Assembly (NCBI GenBank): GCA_022496805.1
Contig: CM040107.1
Span: 11,366,501-11,430,500, forward strand
Direction: 5' to 3'
DNA: 64,000 nucleotides
Source of the DNA: Pohlia nutans
Lineage: Eukaryota > Streptophyta > Bryopsida > Bryales > Mniaceae
Shown here: piece by piece, positions 43,523 through 56,131 of the stretch
Numbering within the stretch: the first letter of the stretch is position 1
Layout of the letters: every line of letters begins with the position of its first letter
Translations under genes and position numbers: made by a program
The notes under the pieces: generated by a model
Database searches by the model: none
The model's input: only the letters and a program-made list of their open reading frames with translations
What the model was told of the DNA's origin: nothing

Positions 43523-45070
43523 TCACCCTCTTCACATGATCGAACATGAGCCATGCGTTCTGCAGGTCTCCACCAGGCTGCATACGTTTCACAAGGTCAA
43601 CTCCGCTACCGGGACCAATCTCTGACATTTTGAAGACGAAGACCTTGTCCGACTCCGATCCTTGGCCAGGGAACTTGTTCTCCTGGACAAATGGCCAGCT
43701 GCTGGAGCCGCGAAGCTTGGTGATGCTATCCATGATACCAAACCTTCGGAAGTACTTGAAGCCTGTCACCTTGTTGCGAATGTTGGGGGAGGCCAACTCC
43801 TTGCATCTGTCAAAGAGCGGCAGGAGGTCATCAAGTTCAAGAGTTTTTGATTCCACACCTTCGGCTGCCACAAGCATATCTCCTACCATCTCCATTGTTG
43901 CCTCTAAGACAATCGCAGACTTGGTTGCAGAAGGAGTTCGGTGCACCTACTCCTCTACCAAACTCTCGCCTCTGGCAATATCGTCTCGGTAAGCTCCAAC
44001 CTTGACAGGGTGGTTGTGAGTTCCAAAATGAACACAAGCTCGAGTCATGTTGTTTTTACCTAGGACGTAATATATTTTCGCATCGCAGGTTGCAAGACAG
44101 GAGGGAGGAACTTTACAGCATTTGCAAACGAGAGTGGAGCCCTTGGAAGGATTAGATCCCACATCAATAACAAAAGAAGATACTCCATCCCACTCTGTTT
44201 CGTTAACAGCTGTTTTGCGGTGAATACGGGTTAGAAAATCGCAGTCGACATTTTCACATCGTAAATGACCACAACAAGAGGAGGTACGGAATATCAATCC
44301 AAAATCATTGACAATGTTGGACGTGTGAGTACGAGTCCATACATGCCCATCATAGTGTTTGTCCATGCCATGGAGTTGCCTCGCTTTGTTGGATCCTAAA
44401 GAAGATCCCAACGGCGGAAACTCAAAGATGACATTGCCATCGTACTGGGGGGGCAAAAACTCGACTCGCTTGAAAGACGTGGAGTTGTAGTCGAATTTTT
44501 TGAAAATATTTCTAGAACCCTTCCTAGCAAATAGCAATTTCAGGCACTCTACGACACTTTGTTTTGATGACAGAGAAAGCGGTGTAGGCTGCTTACTAGT
44601 GGAAGGACAACTGCCTGCAGAGATTGGGGATTAGGCTGAGAAGGAGGAAGGATAGGATCGTGTTCTACATTCTCTGGGACTTCATCGTCACTAAGTTCAT
44701 AGATTGTCTCTAAACGTGGCTCAATTTTCACTCGACCTAGCATAGTGGTTTGCATAGTGCAAGATGATGACTCCCTTGGAGTCAAGAGTTCGGTAGATGC
44801 ACCCATAAGGCAATCGGATAGACCGTAAGCTCTATACCTACCCGCCTTAAGCAACCACACTCTTCCATCTTCAGAAGTAGTTGGGAGCTGCCTAACGGTG
44901 TGCGTAAGCAGACCAGACTCAGCATCGAATACCTCTTTGTCAACGTGCACCATTGCTGCAAGAAACTGAAACGCTAAACTAAAACTGAACGCAGAAACAA
45001 CTGCTACTCCGTCGTCCTCTAGCGGGAAGGAAGTAGGGACGCCTGCTCCTTCGACACGAACGAGTGCCAT

Positions 45071-45598
45071 GGTCTACTCTTGGGGAAGTGTAAATTCAAA
45101 ACATTCAGTGCAATCCAGAATGAGAGTGAGCATTTGGAAAATGAGCTCTTAAATCTAGATGAGTGTTTCTGGATCCCTAAACCCCAAATCTAGATGTGTG
45201 TTTCTAGAACACTAAACCCTTAAATCTAGATGTGCATTTCTCTAGACAGATATAATTGTAGGGTGCAGCTGTTGCCTTCGGAAAACCACTGGGATTGGAA
45301 GTAGCCGTCTTAACTCTGACAAATATCTAAAAAGAATTGCATGGATGCAGCACAATGAGCATGATGGCAAGTTGATACTAAAGTCTGCTCTCGGGATTAG
45401 ACTCTCTTAAAGAATGAATGATTCTTACCTCAATATTAGGCATTCATTGATTTGAATTCCCTATGTCAGTCTACCTTTGCGGCCGCCAAGCTGACTGTAA
45501 GCTGCATTCTATCAATAGTAATTATTCAAAACAGAAGTCATAAATTGCTAGTGCCGGTTCAAAGCTGTTAACTGCTTGAATGATGAGAGTTCTTCATT
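45071..45598. other. Intergenic region between the divergent MULE genes
   Basis: Probable bidirectional promoter. 45150-45245 holds three AAATCTAGATGTGTG-type repeats with TCTAGA palindromes and CTAAACCC words. Confidence 0.45.
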
Positions 45599-46075
45599 AT
45601 GCCTAGAGGAGCCCAGAAGAGAAGACGAAAGAGTAGTCTCAGATTTAGTAGGAGAAAGGAATTGGAGCGAAGCAGGATGCGGACAAGGCGTGGGAAATCT
45701 CAGGAACCTGTCCAGGAGGACACTGCAAGAGTCTTGGATTATGGCAAACTTGTCAGTGAGCGCAAGTTGGAGACGATTCTAGAGACAAACTTCGAGACGC
45801 CCAGACAAAAGCCTCCACAACAAAGCAATCAACTAGACATTTATGAGGACGAGGAAAGTGATTCAGAGGAAGTGTCGCATGATGTGGAGGTAACATTGTA
45901 TTTTTTATGTAAGCAGTTTGAGCTATATTTTTCCGTCTTCATGTAAACTCCAATGAAACTAAGATTTGTATGTTTTCTATGGAGCTCCCAGGCTGCCGTG
46001 CAAAATACTGTTGCTGAATCTCAGCAACCAAACAATATCCCCCCACCAACGACATCAGCAGCACCAATTCAGAAG
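45599..46075 (+). CDS. Basic N-terminal exons, possibly of the ParB/MTase-like gene
   Basis: Exon 45599-45889 starts MPRGAQKRRRKSSLRFSRRK, a strong nuclear-localisation-type sequence, and ends acidic (DEESDSEEVSHDVE) at donor GTAACA. Exon 45992-46075 (acceptor CCCAG, donor GTACCC) adds 28 codons of Gln/Pro-rich sequence. Both are in phase 0. They lie on the same strand upstream of the ParB exon at 51428, so they may be its first exons across a long, insertion-filled intron, or a small separate protein. No known domain. Confidence 0.45.
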
Positions 46076-46849
46076 GTACCCTATCTCATTCAAATGCTAT
46101 CTCATCGTAAACACTAGTTCATTCATTAGATCTCGGTACCGAGAGGGATCTGAGAGTCTGATTGGGATTCCAGTGAACTAGGGTTTATACTGCAAGAGGG
46201 TTTATCTTGGTACCGAGGAGGTACTCTAGTGCACTCTACGAACAATCTGAATTTTAAAGCACGAAGTTATGGCTTGATCAAGTTATGGCTTGAACAAGGT
46301 TATGGCTTGGTTTTTTTTAATTAGTTAGATCTGGAACTAATTAATACACTTTACATATTCTGCAATTCTTTTATGGTTGACATTAAGGAATCGTCGATGG
46401 TTCAACTAGGACTAAAAATAAGATTCGGAAACAATTATTGGTTAATTAATACAGCAAGCATGCTACACACAGAGTGTGTACAAAAGCTTTGTCAGGTGAA
46501 AAGTTTCATCGAGGATGTTATGGCTTGGATTCAATTCGAAGCTTAGTGTGGCTATTGCCATTATTGTATTTGTTGATGTGTCTAATATTAATTACTTCTT
46601 TGTTGTTGAAGAATCTTTTAGATTATACGAACGGAATAGCTAGTGTTGCTGTTCTTGCTTTTTTTGGGTTGTTAGGTCTTTTTTGGTTCATGGGAGCCAC
46701 TATGTTGCCATATGGCTTAGTTTACTCACCTAGTCACTTTAGAATTGAGGCTTAGATTTAGACTATGTGTAGGTGTAAAACCACTAAAGGCCGCTTCACA
46801 CTATGGCCAAAGGTCGAGAGGCAGTCGATTTCTTATCATAAAAATAGAC
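46076..46849. other. Noncoding DNA with CTCGGTACCGAG palindromes
   Basis: Two CTCGGTACCGAG-like palindromes near 46132 and 46205. An open frame at 46474-46755 is hydrophobic and AT-driven and is not convincing as a gene. Confidence 0.35.
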
Positions 46850-47248
46850 TTATCCGTAAAGTCCATCAAATTTTGAAGAAGCTAGATACCATGAATTTTG
46901 CTTTATTATACTCTTATTTGTTCACTCCAAAGAGATGAAAGGTGTGAAAGATCTTGGTGGTTTATCATTATTAGATTTGTAAGAGGCGTGTCAGAGCTTG
47001 GTGGTTTTCAAAAGTTTTCAAGAGTTTTTTAAAGATAAATAATCTCCCACAAATCAAGAATGGTGCTAAAAAACTTTTGAAATTTTTTGAAGACCATCAA
47101 GCTCTTACACACCTCTTAGACACTCAATAATGATAAACCACCAAGATCTTTCACACCTTTTATCTATTTGGAGTGAATGAATAAGAATATAATAAAGCAA
47201 AATTCATGGTATCTAGCTTCTTCAAAATTTGATGGACTTTACGGATAA
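46850..47248. mobile_element. Foldback MITE with about 175-bp arms
   Basis: Ends TTATCCGTAAAGTCCATCAA and its inverse; the arms match along their length, with GGTGGTTTATCATTA around 46955 against TAATGATAAACCACC near 47130. No coding. The target duplication is not clear. Confidence 0.8.
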
Positions 47249-48943
47249 CTCCAAGGGTGAAATCCTAGGGAAATTGATCAAGAAGAGTAAATCGGCACAG
47301 AAATATATTATTGAGGTTTACTTTAACTTGTGAAAGTTGATTCTTGTTACAAACGATTAGATCAATGGACTAAGAACATAATTACTTCCATAAAAGGACA
47401 CAACGTCTTTAGCTTCAACTTGTGCTGGTCTAATTTAGGAATTCTGCATGCCTCACATGAGACTTGCTGGTCACTGCTCAGACTTGCTATTCCTGCACAA
47501 GTGATTCAAAAACTTTCAACGTTAGCATGTCAGCTTGCGAGCACCGTCATTTACCTTAAATTGTAACCAGTCGTCAAAGATGTAGAATCGACAATCAAGT
47601 TTCACGATCGATGATGAGCCTGAGCTTGCAGACGCAGGCAAAACCCGTTTAGCTTAGTGAGTGCTCGAGCAGTAGACTTCACATGCATTAGGTTTGCCTG
47701 TTCGGAGTGCAAAGTGCGGCGGCGAACGATGAGCTTGGCGTAGCCAGCCAACTTCGTTGCGTGGGGCGACGTTGCTAGCCCAACGAGCAAGCAGGAGCAG
47801 CCCTACATCGCGGCCACTATTACCCTTGCTTCCTAAGCCAAAGTGGTGAGTTTCTGTTTGTTTGACTTTCATTGATGAGTTTCACTGAAAGGTGCGTCAG
47901 CAGATTGTCAACGTTTTGAACGAGTTGTCCCAGGGCATCCTCGTTGACGAGGGACGCTTCATAGGGTGGTTTTCTTTTGATAACGCTGGGCTCGAAGTAG
48001 TGGTCACAGGGCACTCTCGTTGACGAGGGACGTCTCACAGCCTGGATATTTTATTCTTGTTCGTAGTCTTTTCAAAAGCTCGATCTACGCTTATCTTTGA
48101 CTATCAGACTATCAGACGGTGCATACTATCAGACGGTGATATTAAGTGCTCGGTTTCCTAAAGTACTTGGGTAGTGCATGAGTGAAACAGTGGTACCGTA
48201 TGGATGTCATCGTTCCAAGAACCGTTTGGTTTGATAGTTCAGATGGCTCAAGGGAAGGCTGGGCAACTGACATGGACACAACTGGGCGGATATTCAACTC
48301 TAAGTAAGAGGATGCCGAACATTTTAGAGTGGAAAATGCTTCCGAGCTAACATATCATCTGTATGGACACAATGTATGCCCATCGAATCATTTTGAGTTT
48401 CCAGCATGTATGATAACCCGCACTTGAAATGTAGGTGCCTGCACTGAATGTGAGAAGTTCCATGTTTGAGTTAGACTAGCTTGGTGAGGTATACGTATGT
48501 GGTCATGCACTATTTGGTAGATTGACTTGGTGTTTCCAAATGTTCATGCAACCTTAGATTGCATGCATGCGCAAGCAGCGGCGGTTCATGATGCCCATGT
48601 CTGGATCAATTAATGAGTCAGTGGTAGCTGCATGCTGGAATTTTATGGATCGCTTCACGAGCTCAGCTGCAAGTCGAGCTCTCTGAGTGAGGGAGAGGTA
48701 TAAGAGTGTTACATCGAGTATTAAGTGAATGCAGAATTGGTGGTGGTGAAAGCTGGAGATTAATTGCAGTGACTGAGATTTTAATGGTACGTTGCTGCTG
48801 TAGTGTACGTTGGAATATGGGGGGTGTGTGTGTGTTATATGCAGCTCAGGGGTATGACTTGTGAGGCATTTGTTTCAGGGTCTGGAATGGTAAATCTTTC
48901 GTTGTTCGAAGACTCGGACACTGAGTAGAGCTGGCCGGATTCA
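47249..48943. other. Intergenic or intronic DNA, no gene seen
   Basis: Short frames only. A near-repeat CCTCGTTGACGAGGGACG occurs at about 47939 and CTCTCGTTGACGAGGGACG at about 48013, resembling the CCTCGTTATCGAGGGTCC words further right. Confidence 0.35.
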
Positions 48944-49112
48944 CACCAGTAGAAATCTTGTTTATATTAATGTGACATGTATTTAATGACTAAATGTCTG
49001 TAATACATTCATAGTGACTAAAAGTGGTCTTTGAATCACTCTGGACATTTTTTTATGGATATTTAGGACTGTGCTAAACACATCATGTCTTATTTGACAA
49101 TATTTCTACTTG
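48944..49112. mobile_element. Decayed CACTA-type MITE
   Basis: Starts CACCAGTAGAAATCTTGT and ends AATATTTCTACTTG, matching the element at 12968-13130 with many changes. Confidence 0.65.
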
Positions 49113-49174
49113 CACATAGTAGTGTCTTGACTTGTTCCATCGTTCAGATTTGTCAGCACCATCACATGTCTGTT

Positions 49175-51040
49175 TTGGTTTTTGAGAGGGGCCTCCATCT
49201 ACCCTCGTTTCCGAGGGTCCTCTATGAGAACAATTTATTTTGAATCAATTGCAAATAATAAATAATATTTAAAGATTTTTACAATTCACTACCATGTCGA
49301 TCGCATGTGTCTAGTTGTTGGTGAGGGGTCTTAATGCACCCTCGGTGTCGAGGATCATCTCCTAGGCTATTTTTTATTCATTTATTGTACTCATATATTT
49401 TTAAATTTTATGTTTCAATGACTCTTTCAATTTTATTGATCTTTAAGAGGGGATTCTAGGTACCCTCGTTGTCGAGGGTCTTCTACAAGTGTACTTTTTA
49501 ACTATTTTTTGAGATCTATTATATTATTCAACAATTATTATAGTAACTTTTGAAATTATTATGTCGTCTATTGCGTGATTGCGTCTGCCTTAATATTGGG
49601 AGGGGCTCCCAAGACACCCTCGTTATCGAGGGTCCTCTCCGAGGGTGTTCATTTTCCAAAACCGTATGTTCTATTTTTGCAGGTTACTTTTAACTTAATT
49701 TATGAGGCAAGGTATATTTTGAGATCTATAATATTATTCAACAATTATTATAGTAACTTTTGAAATTATTATATCGTCTATTGCGTCTGCCTTAGTATTG
49801 GGAGGGGCTCCCAAGGCACCCTCGTTATCGACACTACTAGAGTGTGTAAAAACCAAGACAAAACCAACACACATCTGTTGGAACCAACAGAGAATGGGTT
49901 TAACATAGCAAATATTTAATCATCTGCACAGAATCAACAAGTTCCTGTTAATTTCTGTTGGAACCAACAAGTTCCTGTTGATTTTCCTCTTGGAACCAAC
50001 AAGTTCCTGTTGATTCACTACTAGAGAGTGCGTCAAAACCAAGACAGAACCAAGACACATCTCTTGGAACCAATAGAGATTGGGTTTAACGTTGCAAAAC
50101 CGAATTCACAGCACAGAACCAACAAATTCTCTCTTGGAACCAACAAGTTTTCTCTTGGAATAAAAAAACTGTACAGAACCAACAGGTTCTCTCTGGGAAA
50201 AAAACACAGCTCCAGCCTTCAAGATTTTGTCAAAAAAAAAAAATTCAAAAAAATTTGAATTTTTTTCTATATACAGAAAAATCCCTGCATATAATATTGC
50301 AGAAAAAAAATTTGAAAAAAAAGTTTTTTTTACATCGTTAAAAATATTCAAAGTCTGCTGGGAAAAAAAAAACAGCTCCAGCCTTCAAGATTTTGTCCAA
50401 AAAAAAAAAAATTCAAAAAAATCTGAATTTTTTTGTAGATACAGAAAAATCCTTGTATGAAATAGCACCAAAAAAAATTGAAAAAAAAAGCTTTTTGTAC
50501 ATGGCAAACGAATTGCCAATGGTTAAATTCTCTTATAATTAACAAGGTAATTCATTTACTTGCATGAGCGTGTGTATGTGGTGTGGTGGTTTAGTAAGTG
50601 GTTGGGGGTTAGAAGGTCTTGTGTTAGAATCCGGCCGTTGGGAATTGGTCTTCGGTTGACCGTGGTGGGCCCTACGGTGGTGGTCGGGGTTCTTGACCCT
50701 GGTTGTCAATTTTTTTTTCCGGGCAGCTACTTTTCCTCGGACAGGCCAGAAAAAATGAATGCTAGATTAGAAACATTCATTATCTGTATACTTGGACATT
50801 GAAGCAACACCAAACCAAGATAAATTCTCTTGATTGTGATCCGGAATCAAGTGTTCCTAACTCGCACACGAAACGAACAGAATCTCTGTTGAATTTCTCT
50901 TACACTGGACCCCATTTCTCTAGTAGTGCGAGGGTCCTTTCCGAAGGTGTTCATTTTTCAATACCGTATGTTCTGCTTTTGCAGGTTACTTTTAACTTAA
51001 TTTATGAGGCAAGATATATATTGAAATGTTACAATATATA
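49175..51040. repeat. 210-bp tandem units with CCCTCGTTATCGAGGGTCC palindromes
   Basis: A palindrome of the form CCTCGNTNNCGAGGGTCCTC recurs about five times between 49195 and 50940. 49511-49720 and 49721-49831 plus 50932-51040 are copies of a 210-bp unit (ACAATTATTATAGTAACTTT at 49531 and 49741). The third copy is split by the CACTA insertion. Confidence 0.8.
49832..50928. mobile_element. Non-autonomous CACTA element(s), target duplication CGA
   Basis: Starts CACTACTAGAGTGTG and ends CTCTAGTAGTG; CGA flanks it at 49829-49831 and 50929-50931. A second CACTACTAGAGAGTG start at 50016 shows a nested or tandem copy. The interior holds sub-terminal repeats GGAACCAACAAGTTCCTGTT, the usual kind of CACTA sub-terminal motif. 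No transposase. Confidence 0.8.
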
Positions 51041-51427
51041 TTGCAATATTAGAGTTAATCGAAGAGAAGGCCATGGAACCTCCCTTTTCAACCTTCTTTC
51101 AAGCGTTCTTTTGAGCTCCCTTGAGCTATGTTTGGGTTGAATAGTGTCGTGTCATAACTTGTCCCCTTGTGGGCCATGGGCTTGGAGCTTTGGTAGGAGA
51201 TGTGGAAGTCATTGCGAGGTATGGAGAATAATGACAGTGGCTTGCTTTAGATTGTCTCCCAACTCATCTTGAACTAGTTTTCGGTCTATTTATATTTCAA
51301 TATGAGTTCAAGAGGAGTTCAAGAGGTATTTGCTAAAACTTTCCTCTTTGAACGGACTTTTCGGTTAACTCTATTGAATGAGCATGCCTGCTCTCCAAAG
51401 AAGGATTGATACTCTAATGGTGGTAAA

Positions 51428-54400
51428 ATGACAACATTTAATGCTAGGTTAGGTTGTTCTAATTTCCATGCTTTTATGTCCTTGAAGGATTTGATGATGG
51501 GAGATGTTTCAATGATGGAGACGGAGGCTTCTGAGAGCTTGGAGGCATTGGAAAATGATACTGTTGATACTGCAGTGTCAATTGAAGTAGCGGAAGATGA
51601 CATTCGATCAAAGCAGAATTATAATTTTACGGCGTTGATAAATTCATTGCGCATCTTGCCATTGGAGAAATCTCGCATGAAAATTCCTTTGTGTCGGATG
51701 ACAAAGATGCTTTTTGTAAGGCCAAGTCTAAAAACGGATATTGAGAAGTTGGAGGCTGACTTCCTACATAGATATCGCGAAGGGGATAGGGTGTTTTATG
51801 TATCCATGTTCAATGCAACAGGAACTGTGCTTGAAGTATCAGAAGTGGAGAAGTCTACTTGGGATCCTATATGGGTTGCCGAAAATGAGAAATTTGAACG
51901 ACTCCTTTTATCCGACCCTGATTTAGCAATGTTTTCAAACAAAATGTTTTTCGTTTGGGATGGGAATCACAGACTGCAGGCTTGGATGAATGTCATTGGT
52001 GCGAAGCATTCTGATGAACTGTCATGGCATTACTCAGTGGATTCCATTTGTCTTGATCCAAAGGAGAGTGCATGCCTCCTCTTCGATGCCATGCAAAGTA
52101 TTAATGAGTAAGTTTATTTCGCTTTGACTATCCATTTATTTGGCTAATATGAACTTCGAAAGATTTTAATTTCTTTTGGGTTTGTATTTGCAGCTCTGTT
52201 GAAAATTCTCATGTCAAGACAAATCTTGTCCAGACTCTTCACCCCATTAGCTACTATGGGCAGCTTCCACTAGAAAGCTATCGCACACTATAATCTCCAG
52301 AGAGCTATGCTTGATGTGAGAAGAGGACAAAATCATTCTGGTTTCCTCTAGTTGCTGATGTTTTTATGACTTTTCTATTTAAGGTGAGATATCTTCATTC
52401 ACTAATGAATTCTCTTTATTTACATTTGTTATTATAATATTGTAGCATTTGATGATCTGATTTTCTATGTAGAGGGAAATTAGTGCCGCATCAGACGAGG
52501 CAGCTCGGATTTACAAAGAAAATACGCCATTGGAGGAGAGGAGTTCTAAAGCGCTATCTGAAGTGATGCACAGTGCAGCTATGAGTACTACTAAGGGACT
52601 TGTAAAGATGTTCAAGAAATGGTCTGTTGTTGCAGATCCTGCGCTCACACCTGGATTTCTTGAACAGGTTTTATTTTCACTCATTTTTATGATTGATTAT
52701 GAACTTATTCTTATGATTGATAAGTAGAACTTTGAAAGAATTTTAAGATAAAATTGACTTTAACTTTGGAATTGCCTATGGCAGGTGCAAGCGCATTACA
52801 ATGTTTATTCAAAACCAGAAATGCATTTGGACAAGCTCCAAAGCATTGCAACAGCAGCGACTGAATCTGCATATAAAGTACGATGGCTAAGTTGGTGGAA
52901 TTCAAGTACCATGAACAAGTTAGCCATAAAGTTTCCAAAGGCACCAGTTGCACCCGTTTCTCTTTCACCGTGGTTGAATCGGGCTTCATTCTATGCTGGT
53001 GTAAGTGTTCACTTCATTTTCACTCACATGGTTTTTGGCTGTATAATATCTTTTGATTTATTCAATAAAATTATAATGTTATTTTTTTTGAGTGTTCAGT
53101 TGGAAGAAATGGCAATGAAAGAATTCAATTCAATTTTTGAGGGTAACAATATTACTATTGTCACGACTGGAGAGGAGGAGCCAGATTCATTGGAAGATTA
53201 TCTAGAGAAATGGAGAATTCTTCTTTGGGACAAAGCTTATAAGCCATTTTTCATTGGACAAAAAGGTTTTCTCAAAACAACAGTATTTTCGACCTATGAC
53301 GGGAGTGAATTGGCTATGAAACGGCTCCTTTACAGGTATTCTAACTCATAAGGCCATATTCATTATATTGAGACGTTTTGCAATTTTGAGACGGAATGTT
53401 AGTTATTCAAAAATTCATTTAAAAACTAATAATCGAAACCGAAGAAATATAATGCTCAAATAGTGATTCTATAATGAAATGCTAAAAGTTGATGTTCTTA
53501 TCTAATTATAAAAAATATACTAGTAAAGAGATAAAACGGTTTATTTTCGAGTCGAAAATAAAAGTAAGACTGCAAAGAGTCTCAATATAATGAATATGAC
53601 CTTTCATGTAGATTAATTCATTGAATTAATTTCAATCGATTGTATGTTTTGTTTTGACACTTATTCAATGCATTAACTCAATTCGACAAAATATGTAGGT
53701 ACTTCAAGAGGCATTTGCTCCCACTAAAGGCAATTCAAAAAAAGGACATGCCAAAAATTTTCGATTCTTAGGTTGATAAGAATTCTGAGAGTTGTATCTA
53801 TACCCCTGCACAATTGAAGAAATTTAGTCTTCCTCATCTGCAAAGTGGGGCATGGTACTTGGAGTGTGGTGGTCAGTTTATTCCAGCTGAGGAAGATTCT
53901 CTCTTTACTTCAATCAACAATGCATCTTCTGAAGAAGATGTTGCTCGAGTACTTCTTGATGATTCCGATGAAGATGTTCAAGTTGAAGCTTCTAAAGATG
54001 TTCCATTGACAACCAAAGAGGCAAAGAAAGCGCAACGTGTGGCACTAAAGGAGGCTCGTAGGGTTGAGAAGGTCATAGCAAAGGAATCGGCTAAAGTTGA
54101 AAGGGCAACAAAGAAAGCATCGAAATCTGTACCTTCAGACACTCAAAAGTTTCCTACTTCGACATGTACAAGTTCTCCTAAATCACCTCCCTATATTGAG
54201 AAGCTTCCAAGAGATCAAGATCATTCTACTCTTGCTTCACACATTATCAATGCTACTCAAAAATCTAATCTTGTTGGCAAGGCTCAAATGAAGGAATCTA
54301 AGGAGGATGAAGACATTGAGGTATTGATTTTGAATGATTCAATTACAAAATTGAATGTTGAACTATTTCATGATGGCTCTAAGCGTCCCGAACACAAGTT

Positions 54401-56045
54401 AGCCTTCGATTTCATATCTAAGGTGAGTATTCATTTATGTTTAGGCAACGTGTGGGCATTTTGTTGATGAATTTTTAATGAATGAATTATATCTAATATT
54501 AAGTTTGACAGTGTATAGGTTGGACAAGGTCGTACGAAGTTGTTTGAGGGCTTGCTAGTGACTTCAGATACACGTGCTGCTATCGATCTTCTCATTGCCG
54601 ATGTACCAGAGAACTTACCCGTACCTGGGATTTCTAAACCAGCCAATTCTGTTCCATCACGGAATATGCGGCCTGAATCATATTTCTATGATATTTTTGA
54701 GGTTGCAGATGAAAATATTCACGATGATGGGGCGTTTCTTCTTTTCTATCCCTATAATGTTCAATTGAGAGCAGAGATAGCTGGGTTTTGCACTACTTTT
54801 CACTTCAAGTTATACAAAGATTGGTGGGGTTTCAATTCACTTCCATTGGCATCTTCTTCAGATCCAACATGCACGGTACATATTTAAATTGTCATGTATT
54901 TTTTTAATCACTTTCATGCCATGTTGTCATCAAATTCCTCATGTTCACTATATGCTCTGTATTGCTCAGACAAAGCACTTTTGGACTGCTTTATTGGTCT
55001 GCCAATATCCTCGAAATTCTCTAGCAAAGCAATGTGCATTCTCATTCAGATCAAATCCTGAATTACTTGATGTTGGGATTAATCTAAATGACGATGGAAT
55101 CGTATACAACTACACGGATCACGAGTCTTTGACAATGAATGGAAGTAATCCATGGAGAGGGCCTCGTGAGAAGCATCTCTGCCTACTTCAACAATTCATT
55201 GAAGCTTGCACAACACCAGGCGATGTTGTTGTGGACTTCTCTGCATTGACTGGTTAGTCATTGCATGTATTTTATTTTTTTGTCTTTATTAATTGTTTTC
55301 TTGATTATTCTAGTACATATAAATTCATTTTTAACAACTGCAATCAATGTTTATTTTCCAGGTGCAGCTGCTCAAGCTTGCCTCAACTCTGGTAGAAACT
55401 ACTTTGGGTTTGAAGAGGATGAGGCTATCTTCAAGGTTGTTCTAGAGCCTCTTATAACTGTGAAGACTCCACTTACGACATCCAAAGATGTGGATGAACC
55501 GGTGGCCAAAGAAGATCTTCAAGGAGGATTTGAAGATGTTGTGGGGATGATTCAGCCTCCAAAGCGTCGAAAGCACAACAAGTAAGTGCATGTAAGTGAC
55601 CTACTCAATAAATTCTATACTTTTTGGTCATTTTTCTCTTTCCAAATTTCAATTTGCACATAATTATACGGTAATGCTTTTTTTGTTGTTGATTTATTCT
55701 TCATATTATGTCAATGTTATTATGTTATGACTATTGTGCATGTTTATATTTCAGATGTACCAAGGAATTTTTATCGCCTAGAGCCCTAAACGTCCATTTT
55801 TTGGACGTGTTGATTTCTATCCAAGCCCACCACAGTTGTATTGTCTTCCTCCTAATATTGAACCACTTGCTTCTGTCCTAGCTAGACAGCCACCATCTCC
55901 AAATAATCAACGTAGTCCAACAACAGAGAATAATAGTACAATGCCATTTGTAGACGATTTTGCTATAGAAGCTAGTACAGATTCATCTGATAGTGAATGT
56001 TATGAACCACGTGGTATGGATCTTAGCAATGATTCAGAACTATAG
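51428..56045 (+). pseudogene. ParB / permuted amino-methyltransferase-like gene (copy A, inside the MULE)
   Basis: Exons with clean splice sites: 51428-52107, 52194-52383, 52473-52667, 52785-53000, 53100-53335, 53699-54422, 54519-54875, 54970-55252, 55362 to about 55581, and a last exon ending 56045. Exon 1 has a ParB/Srx-type core, VWDGNHRLQAW (residues 176-186). Exons 7-9 are a beta-type amino-methyltransferase: DLLIADVPENL (D at 54600) at the DPPY site, NIHDDGAFLLFYPY, PWRGPREKH, then AdoMet-binding VVVDFSALTGAAAQACLNSG and FGFEED. Exon 6 has a Lys-rich coiled coil. DPPY reads DVPE, so catalysis is doubtful. Stops: TAA 52291, TGA 52312, TAG 53769. The family would bind or mark DNA (inference); order and spacing match bacterial ParB-MTase fusions. 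Confidence 0.75.
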
Positions 56046-56131
56046 TTATTTTGATTTGTGGGAGATTATTTATCTTTTCCATCTTTTGATGGTTTTCTTG
56101 TTGATTTGTTTTCTTTCCATTCATATTTATA

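Larger units (their letters stand above)
41093..45070 (-). pseudogene. MULE transposase with SWIM zinc finger (mudrA-like)
   Basis: Exons read leftward: 45070-44597; 44548 to about 42645, interrupted by a MITE; then about 42557-41093. The N-terminal part has Cys/His zinc-binding spacing (CCGHLRCENVDCDF...CKCCK). The core shows MFDHVKRV|KQWTTMG across the MITE, MVVWKNLNAVV, FMANSAQANWNAV and FHWVQSLEKYTK, the layout of a MULE DDE domain. After MPSCNLAESIHNRW come two stops and DDFVRSF. The C-terminal SWIM finger is CSCPYF...WAHCKHLYF. Lesions: TAG 43947-43949, TAATAG at 42473-42478, and Asn in FMANSAQ where a catalytic Asp would be expected (inference). It would cut at the terminal repeats if intact. 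Confidence 0.8.

Noticed and set aside
46474..46755. Hydrophobic 93-residue frame that could be a membrane protein
   Set aside because: AT-rich DNA readily gives Leu/Ile/Phe-rich frames; there is no splice context or homologue I recognise.
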